This document shows, one piece after another, positions 36,342 through 42,998 of a stretch of 42,998 nt of DNA. Positions within the stretch are counted from its first letter, which is position 1, and the number at the start of each line of letters is the position of its first letter. The notes under the pieces were generated by a model. That model was not told the origin of the DNA. It saw only the letters and a program-made list of their open reading frames with translations, and made no database searches. The stretch is from JABDGV01 sp964577935 (GTDB lineage Bacteria; Chlamydiota; Chlamydiia; Chlamydiales; FEN-1388), in NCBI GenBank assembly GCA_964577935.1, contig CAZOAJ010000015.1:1-42998 (forward strand), given 5' to 3'. The position numbers and the translations under genes are program-made.

Positions 36342-37646
36342 TTAAGCTAAAAGCAGAGCAATAGGTGCTTCGAGCGTTTCTTTCAACTCTCTCATAAACT
36401 TTGCGGCGTCTGCTCCATCAACAACTCTATGATCGCAGGATAGAGTGAGCATGAGGGCGTGCCCTGCAACCACATTTCCATTTTTAACAAAAGCATGAGG
36501 TGTTGCAGCTCCGACGGCTAAGATAGCGCACTGCGGAGGGTTAACAATAGCCATGAAATCAGTTGTCCCAAACATGCCAAGATTTGAAATGGTAAAACAG
36601 CCACCCATAAATTCTTTAGGTTGAAGCTTTCCGGTCTTTGCTTTTTCAGCAAGTTCTCTAATTTCTTTTGAGATGCTTTGTAATGGTTTTTGGTCGGCGT
36701 GAAAAACGATAGGAGTAATTAAACCGCCTTCAATAGTTACAGCAATAGAGATATCCGCATATGGATGTTTTATGACAATGCCTTTGGCCTCATCGAATGT
36801 GGTGCGTAGGTTTGGATGATTTTTTAATGCAGAGGCTGTCGCTTTTACGATCAGGTCATTGACAGTGACCGCCACACCAGATGATTTGAGTTGCTCACGC
36901 ATTGAAATGAGGTTTGAAAGGTCAACGAGTTGCCTGAGGTAGAAATGTGGAATAGTTGCTTTTGACTGCTGGAGTCTCTGAGCTATCACCTTTCTCATTG
37001 GGGAAAGCGGTTCTTCGGTGGCTTTTAGGTTTCCTGGAGTCATGAAAGTAGATGTTGAGCTGAGAGGTCGTTTCTCGCCTTGATGTGATCGTATCTGATC
37101 CAGATCTCGGCTCATAATGCGGCCTTGAGGACCTGATCCTGTAAATCCTTCAAGGTTAAGTCCTTCTTGCTCCGCGAGTTTTCTAGCATAGGGAGAAGCA
37201 ATCGTTTGGGTCTGAGCTCTGTTGAGTTCTACTCTCTTTGATTCTGGCTGAAGTGTTTGGGGTTGAAGTGCTGTTGTTGATTCTTGTATTGGAGTCTTAA
37301 CTTTAGGAGCTTCTACTGCAACTTCTGCTTGAGTTTTTGTTGGTTCTTTGAGTGGTTCTTTGAGCTCTTCTTTTTTCTGTTGAACGATTTCAGTAATTGG
37401 CTCATCTTTCGTATCGGTCAAAATAGCGAGTGGGTCGCCGACACTTGCTTTATCGCCTTCTTGAATGTAAATTTTTCGCAAGAAGCCGCCATCTAAAGCA
37501 TTATGTTCAATAGTTGCCTTATCTGTTGAAACTTCTAAGAGAAGGTCGCCTGGCTCAACTTTATCTCCCTCTTTTTTATGCCAACGTGCAATAACTCCTT
37601 CAGTCATAGTAGGGGAGAGTTTGGGCATTGTGAGTGTTTCAGCCAT
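36342..37646 (-). CDS. pdhC: Pyruvate dehydrogenase E2, dihydrolipoamide acetyltransferase
   Basis: E2 passes the acetyl group from E1 to CoA and forms the core of the pyruvate dehydrogenase complex. The 434-residue protein has one N-terminal lipoyl domain with K43 in STDKATIE, a Pro/Glu/Lys/Thr-rich linker (about 85-145), an E1/E3-binding domain (ASPYARKLAEQEGL, GPQGRI) and the C-terminal catalytic domain with H406 and D410 in SCDHRVVDGADAA. It follows pdhB after 11 bp. C. trachomatis homologue CT247. Confidence 0.96.
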   Translation of the reverse strand: MAETLTMPKLSPTMTEGVIARWHKKEGDKVEPGDLLLEVSTDKATIEHNALDGGFLRKIYIQEGDKASVGDPLAILTDTKDEPITEIVQQKKEELKEPLKEPTKTQAEVAVEAPKVKTPIQESTTALQPQTLQPESKRVELNRAQTQTIASPYARKLAEQEGLNLEGFTGSGPQGRIMSRDLDQIRSHQGEKRPLSSTSTFMTPGNLKATEEPLSPMRKVIAQRLQQSKATIPHFYLRQLVDLSNLISMREQLKSSGVAVTVNDLIVKATASALKNHPNLRTTFDEAKGIVIKHPYADISIAVTIEGGLITPIVFHADQKPLQSISKEIRELAEKAKTGKLQPKEFMGGCFTISNLGMFGTTDFMAIVNPPQCAILAVGAATPHAFVKNGNVVAGHALMLTLSCDHRVVDGADAAKFMRELKETLEAPIALLLA

Positions 37647-37657
37647 ACATTCAAATC

Positions 37658-38641
37658 CTACCTATTAAGGGTTCTTTTTACTTCAGCGATAATGCGTTCA
37701 GGAGTTGGCAAGGTTTCAAGCTCCAGCTTTTTTGAGTAGGGCATTGGAGTCTCGCGCTGGCAAACTCGGCCAATAGGAGCATCAAGCATATCAAATGCCC
37801 GTTCTTGGATTTGAAATGCAACTTCCGATGCAATTCCTGCGAAGATGTGTCCTTCTTCAACATAGACGCAGTTATGAGTTTTTCTTATGGATTCTAAGAC
37901 CGTTGCAATATCAAGAGGTTTAATTGTGCGCAAATCGATGATTTCGCAAGATATTCCTTGATCTTTGAGTGTCTCAGCTGCTTTGGAGCAAAGATTAACC
38001 ATTCGGCTATGTGACACAAGGGTTATGTCAGTCCCTGAGCGCACAATTTTTGCTTTACCAATAGGAACTAAATATTCTTCGACTGGTATCTCCATCTTCT
38101 CGCCATAGATGAGCTCACATTCGAGAAAAAGCACTGGGTTATTATTGCGAATTGCGCTTTTTAATAATCCTTTAGCGTCGTAGGCGTTGCTTGGAGCGAT
38201 TACGATAAGGCCAGGTAGATTCCCATAGATGGCTTCAACACAGTGAGAGTGTTGGCAGGAGACTTGGGCTGCAGCACCATTTGGTCCTCGAAAGACAATT
38301 GGTACGGAAAACCGATTAGCAGACATATAGTACGTTTTAATTGCATTTGAAACGATTTGGTCAAAAGCAACAAACGAGAAATTGAAGCTCATAAACTCAA
38401 CGATAGGTCTCAATCCCGTCATTGCAGCTCCAATCGCCATGCCTGCAAACCCATTTTCTGTAATGGGAGTGTCCATGACACGAAGAGGGCCATATTTGTC
38501 GAGTAATCCTTTCGTAACTTTATAAGCACCGTTGTAGTGGCCGACCTCTTCGCCTAGAATAAAGACGTTTGAATCTCGAGCCATTTCTTCATCAATCGCT
38601 TGGCGAATTGCCTCGCGTATGTCAATTGTTTGAAAAGCCAT
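37658..38641 (-). CDS. pdhB: Pyruvate dehydrogenase E1 beta subunit
   Basis: With PdhA this forms the thiamine-diphosphate E1 that decarboxylates pyruvate. The 327-residue protein has the family start (AIRQAIDEEMARD, FILGEEVGHYNGAYKVTKGL), DTPITENGFAGMAIGAAM, and the C-terminal transketolase domain (IDLRTIKPLD, VYVEEGH). The length is usual for the beta subunit of the alpha2beta2 type. It lies 21 bp after pdhA and 11 bp before pdhC. C. trachomatis homologue CT246. Confidence 0.96.
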   Translation of the reverse strand: MAFQTIDIREAIRQAIDEEMARDSNVFILGEEVGHYNGAYKVTKGLLDKYGPLRVMDTPITENGFAGMAIGAAMTGLRPIVEFMSFNFSFVAFDQIVSNAIKTYYMSANRFSVPIVFRGPNGAAAQVSCQHSHCVEAIYGNLPGLIVIAPSNAYDAKGLLKSAIRNNNPVLFLECELIYGEKMEIPVEEYLVPIGKAKIVRSGTDITLVSHSRMVNLCSKAAETLKDQGISCEIIDLRTIKPLDIATVLESIRKTHNCVYVEEGHIFAGIASEVAFQIQERAFDMLDAPIGRVCQRETPMPYSKKLELETLPTPERIIAEVKRTLNR

Positions 38642-38662
38642 GGTAATTATCCTAACCTCGCC

Positions 38663-39694
38663 TTATGGAGCAAATACATTGTCTTCTAATTCAATTGGGT
38701 CGGGCCATGGGGATTCTTCAGCAAATTTGACAGCTTTGATAGCCTCTTCTCGTGCTGATGTCTCTATTTGTTTATAAGCGTTCTCTGTGAGGAGACCTTC
38801 TGCAATAAGAGCGTTTTTTAACAGCTGAATAGGATCTTTTTCCATACAGCTTTTGAGGGATTCTTTTGTTCTGTAAAGACCTGGGTCTGAAACAGAATGT
38901 CCTTTAAATCGTTCGGCAATACATTCAATAAGGACTGGTCGAGATGTCTTTTTCATGTGTTCAAAAGCTTCTTTAAATCCTGAATAGCAAGAGAAAAAGT
39001 CCATTCCGTCAAGCCTATAATAGTTCATTCCGTAGGCATCGGCAGCGCCTTCAGGAAAATGACGAAAGTTTGCAAGCGTCCTTTGAAGCGGTGTTCCCAT
39101 ACTCCATTGATTGTTTTCGATCACGTACATGCATGGGATCGAATGTATCGAAGCGAGGTTGAGCGATTCGTGGAATGTTCCTTGAGGGACAGCTCCATCT
39201 CCAAAAAAGCAGACGGCTATTTCATCTTTAAGGCCCAAGTACTTGTTGCGAAAGGCGGCGCCTGTTGCAATAGGAATTTGACCTCCAACGATACCAAATC
39301 CACCAAGCATTTTGGAGCTGTACATATGCATCGAGCCACCTCGGCCCTGAGCATTTCCTGTTTTTTTTCCAAAAAGCTCAGCCATCATCTCTGCGGTTGA
39401 TTCACCCAAGAGAAGCACAAGAGCGTGACAGCGATATGAGGTGATATACCAATGATTTGGGCCTAGAGCAGAGACAGCTGCTGTCTGAATTGCTTCTTCA
39501 CCAATATATGAGTGAAAGAACCCTCCAATATTGCCAGCAAGGTAAGCAGCTTCAGCCCGAGTCTCAAACTGCCTGATTCGAACCATGTCAGTCAAGGCTC
39601 GAATAAGTCGATCATTGCCGAGTTCGGCAATGATCGACTTTCGATTGAAAGGGTGGAAAGATACTTCTTTCGCTAATTCGTTTTTTTCCATCAT
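38663..39694 (-). CDS. pdhA: Pyruvate dehydrogenase E1 alpha subunit
   Basis: PdhA binds thiamine diphosphate and pyruvate. The 343-residue protein has the E1 alpha segment GRGGSMHMYS and the ThDP motif GDGAVPQGTFHESLNLASIH, closing in IENNQWSMGTPL. Three candidate starts lie together (GTG 39697, ATG 39694, ATG 39691); ATG 39694 is a choice, not a proof. As the first pdh gene it leads pdhA-pdhB-pdhC, supplying acetyl-CoA that feeds FabH. C. trachomatis homologue CT245. Compared with C. trachomatis, the block from CT244-like to pdhC is inverted relative to lpxD. Confidence 0.95.
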   Translation of the reverse strand: MMEKNELAKEVSFHPFNRKSIIAELGNDRLIRALTDMVRIRQFETRAEAAYLAGNIGGFFHSYIGEEAIQTAAVSALGPNHWYITSYRCHALVLLLGESTAEMMAELFGKKTGNAQGRGGSMHMYSSKMLGGFGIVGGQIPIATGAAFRNKYLGLKDEIAVCFFGDGAVPQGTFHESLNLASIHSIPCMYVIENNQWSMGTPLQRTLANFRHFPEGAADAYGMNYYRLDGMDFFSCYSGFKEAFEHMKKTSRPVLIECIAERFKGHSVSDPGLYRTKESLKSCMEKDPIQLLKNALIAEGLLTENAYKQIETSAREEAIKAVKFAEESPWPDPIELEDNVFAP

Positions 39695-39759
39695 CACTTG
39701 TATTGTGTAATCCTACTATGATGATCGGAGAGAACTCCTATTTTGAGCAAATCAATAAA

Positions 39760-40284
39760 TCAATCTGCTTTCTCAGCGAGAAGTTTTTCTACTGTTGTCT
39801 TTTTTTCCGATAAATCGCGGACTACCGGAGCAATGTTATCAACAACAAACCCAACAGTGCCAATAATTCCATAGAGTGTATCTTCGGAAAATTCCATTTC
39901 ATTGCTTGGATAAGAAAAGAGAAAGTAGGCTGATTTCTCTGGTTCTGAGTATCCAAGACCTTGTAAGGGGAGTGCCTTGTTTGCAATGAGAAGCATTCTC
40001 ATGACATCCATTTTGATATCATCGGGAATTTCGTAGGGGATGCCGAGGAGGAATGTTGTAAAAGATAGAGGTCTATTCGAGTCTTCTTTCTTCTGACCTA
40101 AATCAACAGCAATTTGTTGGTCGGCGTGCTGAATTTGAAGCATGAACATTTTGCCTTGATCATCTGATCCAACGGGAACAAGTAAAATATCAGAAGGAAC
40201 TTGTTCAGTTTTTGGTTGAATATGCGTTTCAAAACCAACTTTTTTTAAGCTTTCAGAGATGGCTTCAAGAGTAATAGGAATCAC
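39760..40284 (-). CDS. Conserved chlamydial hypothetical (CT244 position)
   Basis: This 174-residue acidic protein has no signal peptide. GTG 40284 is the likely start because a full AGGAGG lies 4 nt upstream; the frame is open to ATG 40308, which would add residues that contain the ribosome site itself. Alternating short strands and helices (DILLVPVGSD, MFMLQIQHAD, LLIANKALPLQGLGYSE, YFLFSYPSN) suggest a mixed alpha/beta fold. It looks like the YbjN or type III chaperone-like group, but I cannot place it surely. It lies 65 bp upstream of pdhA; in C. trachomatis the hypothetical CT244 likewise precedes pdhA, so orthology is probable from position. Function unknown. Confidence 0.75.
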   Translation of the reverse strand: MIPITLEAISESLKKVGFETHIQPKTEQVPSDILLVPVGSDDQGKMFMLQIQHADQQIAVDLGQKKEDSNRPLSFTTFLLGIPYEIPDDIKMDVMRMLLIANKALPLQGLGYSEPEKSAYFLFSYPSNEMEFSEDTLYGIIGTVGFVVDNIAPVVRDLSEKKTTVEKLLAEKAD

Positions 40285-40443
40285 AGATCCTCCTGGAATA
40301 CAGTTCATGTAGAGTAAGCTTCTACTTTATAGGTACAGTGATACAGAGAAAGTCGATACAAATAAAGGCTATTTTTTGTAGTTGCTGGAATGAGTTTTTG
40401 TGAGGAGGAACATTTAACAACAATGTAGATTTTCAGGTAAATC
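40285..40443. promoter_or_regulatory. Divergent intergenic region before the methyltransferase gene
   Basis: 159 bp separate the CT244-like gene (minus) and the methyltransferase (plus). A strong GAGGAGG occurs at 40402-40408 on the plus strand, but the nearest ATG (40423) is followed at once by TAG, so it does not start the downstream gene. No clear promoter pair was identified. Confidence 0.35.
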
Positions 40444-41133
40444 TTGAGGGATACATTTTGGAATATTTCAATGCTTTTTCTCTGGGTTCGTTTTTATAAC
40501 ATCTTCGATTGGGTTAAGAATTTTTTCTTTTACTATGTTTTTCACCCAAAATTATTTCTTGTCGATTCCCTTGTGCTGCTCTTATATTTTTTTAAAAGCC
40601 CATATCGGATCGCACGAAAGCTTTATCCAAGTTCAGGTCCATATGGAGAAACACCTTTTTCGGTAATGGATAAAATAATTGAGGGGTCTGGAGTATTAGC
40701 TCGTGATTTTTCAGCCGGAAGAATCAAAAAGGTATTAGAGCTTGGATGCGGGAGAGGTCGCCTCTCTTTTTGGTTTTATCTAGTAAAAGGGTCCAATGTT
40801 GAAGCCGTTGATATTAATCGTCTCTTTATCAAGAGAGCTCAAAAGATAGCTCACATGTGCAGTGTTCCGGTCCATTTTAGAAAATATTCCTGTTTTGATC
40901 AGAGCCTTTCTTTCACGGCTGATCTTGTCTACTGCTACATACTTCATTTCTCACATGAAGAACTTGATCTGCTTGCGCAAAGACTCGTTCAGTCAAAAAC
41001 GAGTGGTTATATAATTACGATAAGCTTTTGGTTTGGAGAAATTAAGCCTCAGCGCTTTGAGCTTATTGACACAGTTGATATAGACTTTGTCTGGGGGAGT
41101 ACTCAAGCATATGTGCAGAAGGTGCTGCCATAA
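40444..41133 (+). CDS. Class I SAM-dependent methyltransferase with hydrophobic N-terminal segment
   Basis: The 229-residue protein has a Rossmann methyltransferase core: motif I VLELGCGRGRLSFW, an acidic residue after strand 2 (VEAVDINRLFIKRA), then ADLVYCYILHFSHEEL and a late strand IITISFWF. Residues 1-60 are strongly aromatic and hydrophobic (WVRFYNIFDWVKNFFFYYVF, then LVLLLYFF), probably a membrane anchor or re-entrant segment. The substrate is unknown; an integral-membrane or lipid substrate is a guess. The start is uncertain: TTG 40444 has AGG 6 nt upstream, while ATG 40471 would shorten the protein by nine residues. It is alone on the plus strand and convergent with the HECT gene. Confidence 0.75.
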   Translation: MRDTFWNISMLFLWVRFYNIFDWVKNFFFYYVFHPKLFLVDSLVLLLYFFKSPYRIARKLYPSSGPYGETPFSVMDKIIEGSGVLARDFSAGRIKKVLELGCGRGRLSFWFYLVKGSNVEAVDINRLFIKRAQKIAHMCSVPVHFRKYSCFDQSLSFTADLVYCYILHFSHEELDLLAQRLVQSKTSGYIITISFWFGEIKPQRFELIDTVDIDFVWGSTQAYVQKVLP

Positions 41134-41149
41134 GGGGCATCTGAAACAA

Positions 41150-41184
41150 AATCATCATGAAACTATAATGGTTTCATGATGATT
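41150..41184. terminator. Bidirectional terminator-like hairpin
   Basis: A perfect 14-bp stem (AATCATCATGAAAC with GTTTCATGATGATT, 7-nt loop), extended on both sides by AACA and TGTT, lies between the convergent methyltransferase and HECT genes. Its location and near-perfect pairing fit termination in both directions, although no long T-run is present. Confidence 0.65.
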
Positions 41185-41204
41185 TGTTAGAACGGTTGTG
41201 TTAC

Positions 41205-42998
41205 TTATGCAACCTGAAAACCGCTTCCGGCCATGCCCTCTGTAAGAAGTAAGTTGATCTTCTTGTCAAAGGTCTCCTGATCAACATACTCTGCTGAAAG
41301 CTCCAGTGTGAAAAAGCAGGTATGTGCAACAGGAATAAATTCTGGCCCTCGGTTGTAGATTTCTATCTTCAACGGATTTGGACCAAGAGTGTTATTTGAA
41401 GTCACGGCGCGTACAAATTTGCGTAGATCATCCGGTGATGCTCGTTCAATCCAGTTTTTCAGAAAGCGTTTCGTTTTTGCTTTGAGTTGTAGATCCAAAG
41501 AGGTATGAGAAGCAGTTTCTTCCCAATGTAATTTGCTCAGGAGTATCTCTTTTGACAACACGCCTTCAATTCTCTCTTGCATCTTTTTGGGTCCCTCCTG
41601 ATGGAGTAGCTTCCAGCTTTCTGCATCTATTTTATCCTTTGTTTCTTGAGCAATCAGGCGTATGGCCTGAAATTGGGGGTCTATTAGGGCAGCCTCGATA
41701 ACTTCTTTTGCTAGGAGTTTTCTGCTGTCTTGCTTCTTAAAGTATCCACGTGCTTCCTCAGCATCTCCACCCATACCAATAAAGGTATAGGCAGCAATAA
41801 GGACTCCGTCCTCGACGTCTTGTATGTTGTCGTCTTTCCCGTCTATCAACTTCAAAAAGCCAGCAAAATTCCTGTAATGAAGATACGTTGGAACGATGTT
41901 CTTATCTGATGCAATATCCAGCGTCGCAAGAGAGGGGTCCGCGAGAAGAGCGATTTTTTGGTACACCCCTGCAGAAAAAAGAGTCCCTGTTTTGAAGTAG
42001 GAAACCTGCGGATAGCATAGGACAAAAATTCTCCCAATTGTTCGATAGCAATCGATATCTTCCTTCTCATTCGACTGTTTCAACTGTGGGAACTTCTCAT
42101 TATCCATTACAAGTTTTCCGCTCATTGAGCTCTCTGCAAACAGAGACTCCATAAGGCGCGAAATAAAATCTCGCCGTACACCGCCAATATCGACTGCTTC
42201 GGAGAGTTCTCCTTTTAGTCGGTAATATATGTTCGGAAATGGTTTGTTTTGTAACAGGTGGCTTCCCAGTTCGAGGAGCAGTTTACGTGGATTAGAGGTA
42301 AGTTCATCGAGATCAACTTCTAGTTTGGTAAACTGCAGATTGGAATATACCAGTGCATTCCAAGGAAGCTCCGGCATTGTATCAGGTAATGAAGGACAAT
42401 CTTCACAGTTGAGCACTTGACAGGCAGGCAAGGCTTGTGGGAGTTCTTGCAGGTTGGTACAGCCTGAGCAGTTAATGCGCTCGCAAGTAGGAAGCTCTGG
42501 AAGAGCCGCCAAAGCGGAGCAATCAGAGCAGTTAAGCTCTTGGCACACAGTGAGCTCCGGAAGGGCTGCCAAGGATGAGCAACGAGAGCAGTCAAGCGTT
42601 TGGCATAAGGGAAGCTCCGGAAGAGCTGTCAAAGCGGAGCAATGAGAACAGTAAAGCGTTTGGCATAAAGGGAGCTCTGGAAGTGCTACCAAGGAAGGGC
42701 AACGAGAACAGTCAAGATGTTGGCACAAAGGGAGCTCTGGAAGTGCTGCCAAGGAAGGGCAACTAGAACAGTTAAGCTCTTGGCACAAAGGAAGCTCTGG
42801 AAGCGTCTTCAAAGAGAGGCAACAATAGCAGTAAAGCTTTTTGCACAAAGGAAGCTCTGGAAGTGTTGTGATTGAGAGGGACGATATTTTTACATATTGC
42901 AACCTTGTCGCATTTGTTAATGTGCTTGTTATGACTTCATCGCTTACACCTTCAAAATCGCCAAATCGCAAATGAGGCAACAGTCGGGACAAATCATC
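41205..42998 (-). CDS. LRR-HECT E3 ubiquitin ligase-like protein (partial, N-terminus outside window)
   Basis: The frame is open to the window edge, so the N-terminus is missing; residues are counted from TTG 42992. Residues 44-183 are seven exact 20-residue LRRs (LPELPLCQ-x-L-x-CS-x-C-x-x-L), then a degenerate eighth. Residues about 254-595 match a HECT ligase: N-lobe opening YYRLKGELSEAVDIGGVRRDF, RKFVRAVTSNNTLG before the C-lobe end, and the catalytic-cysteine motif IPVAHTCFFTLEL with C559, 36 residues from the C-terminus as in eukaryotic HECTs. The end SGFQVA puts Phe592 at the -4 position, as in NEDD4-type ligases. HECT enzymes accept ubiquitin on the cysteine before passing it to a substrate; the LRRs would select the substrate. 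Bacteria lack ubiquitin, so the target is presumably a host protein. The known SopA and NleL effectors are HECT-like in structure but not recognisable this way. The LRR spacing resembles IpaH/YopM effectors, but the catalytic domain is HECT, not NEL. Confidence 0.88.
   Translation of the reverse strand, partial: DDLSRLLPHLRFGDFEGVSDEVITSTLTNATRLQYVKISSLSITTLPELPLCKKLYCYCCLSLKTLPELPLCQELNCSSCPSLAALPELPLCQHLDCSRCPSLVALPELPLCQTLYCSHCSALTALPELPLCQTLDCSRCSSLAALPELTVCQELNCSDCSALAALPELPTCERINCSGCTNLQELPQALPACQVLNCEDCPSLPDTMPELPWNALVYSNLQFTKLEVDLDELTSNPRKLLLELGSHLLQNKPFPNIYYRLKGELSEAVDIGGVRRDFISRLMESLFAESSMSGKLVMDNEKFPQLKQSNEKEDIDCYRTIGRIFVLCYPQVSYFKTGTLFSAGVYQKIALLADPSLATLDIASDKNIVPTYLHYRNFAGFLKLIDGKDDNIQDVEDGVLIAAYTFIGMGGDAEEARGYFKKQDSRKLLAKEVIEAALIDPQFQAIRLIAQETKDKIDAESWKLLHQEGPKKMQERIEGVLSKEILLSKLHWEETASHTSLDLQLKAKTKRFLKNWIERASPDDLRKFVRAVTSNNTLGPNPLKIEIYNRGPEFIPVAHTCFFTLELSAEYVDQETFDKKINLLLTEGMAGSGFQVA
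42444..42863 (-). repeat. Seven tandem 60-bp (20-residue) cysteine-rich LRR units
   Basis: Seven units of exactly 60 bp encode LRRs with the constant core LPEL-x-x-C and L-x-C-x-x-C. Neighbouring copies are so alike at the DNA level that they look recently duplicated; variation falls mainly at the positions that would line the concave face. Each unit has about three cysteines. Confidence 0.9.

Noticed and set aside
40402..40428. Strong ribosome site followed by ATG-TAG in frame with the methyltransferase
   Set aside because: A nonsense-mutated start was considered, but a second in-frame stop (TAA 40438-40440) follows and the spacing is long, so the true start is probably TTG 40444 or ATG 40471.
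42444..42863. Regular 60-bp repeats that could suggest a CRISPR array
   Set aside because: The units have no unique spacers, stay in one reading frame and encode LRRs.
41205..42998. IpaH-type NEL ubiquitin ligase as an alternative
   Set aside because: The LRRs resemble those of IpaH, but the catalytic domain carries HECT motifs (GGVRRDF, AHTCF near the C-terminus, Phe at -4) and no NEL CxD motif was seen.
1..42998. Insertion sequences, integrases, tRNA genes or phage genes
   Set aside because: I looked for transposase or integrase motifs and tRNA T-arm patterns and saw none.

Overview
The window is a 43-kb piece of a chlamydial chromosome, most likely from an environmental (Parachlamydiales-type) chlamydia and not from the human or animal pathogens of the genus Chlamydia. 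The core genes follow the Chlamydia trachomatis order acpP, fabG, fabD, fabH, recR, bamA/omp85, ompH, lpxD and the pdh genes (CT236 to CT247, from memory). glgB, ligA, miaB and rplM-rpsI are also present in chlamydial form. Scattered between them are large genes with eukaryote-like domains, which is typical of amoeba-associated chlamydiae.

Layout, left to right. (1) 1-2643, minus: the N-terminal part of a coiled-coil FAD monooxygenase that runs off the left edge. (2) 2797-10753, plus: an unknown protein, MtaB, a chlamydial hypothetical, GlgB and LigA, closely spaced or overlapping. (3) 10876-11859, plus: a protein with two Myb/SANT repeats, convergent with miaB. (4) rplM-rpsI with a promoter, a roughly 210-nt leader and two tail hairpins. 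(5) acpP (minus), then a divergent 2818-residue protein with a DUF3638-like ATPase core and a stand-alone RlmK-type methyltransferase. These two genes separate acpP from fabG-fabD-fabH. (6) recR, bamA, ompH and lpxD, plus. (7) A minus-strand leucine-rich-repeat (LRR) protein with a possible His/Asp/Gln/Cys catalytic set, then pdhC-pdhB-pdhA and a small conserved protein. (8) A methyltransferase, and at the right edge an LRR protein ending in a recognisable HECT ubiquitin-ligase domain.

How the parts fit. The core genes serve fatty-acid synthesis and acetyl-CoA supply (fab, acpP, pdh), outer-membrane assembly and lipid A (bamA, ompH, lpxD), glycogen (glgB), DNA joining and repair (ligA, recR), and RNA modification and translation (mtaB, miaB, RlmK-like, rplM, rpsI). 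Four accessory genes (double-SANT, giant ATPase, LRR with a catalytic-like set, LRR-HECT) look like host-directed or host-derived functions. Two of them, the giant gene and the 1146-residue LRR gene, lie at places where the C. trachomatis gene order is broken or inverted.

The strongest unusual signal is the LRR-HECT gene at 41205-42998. Its C-terminal domain keeps the HECT N-lobe opening, the AHTCF catalytic-cysteine motif 36 residues from the end, and a phenylalanine at the fourth position from the C terminus. All family calls come from reading motifs; no database search was run.
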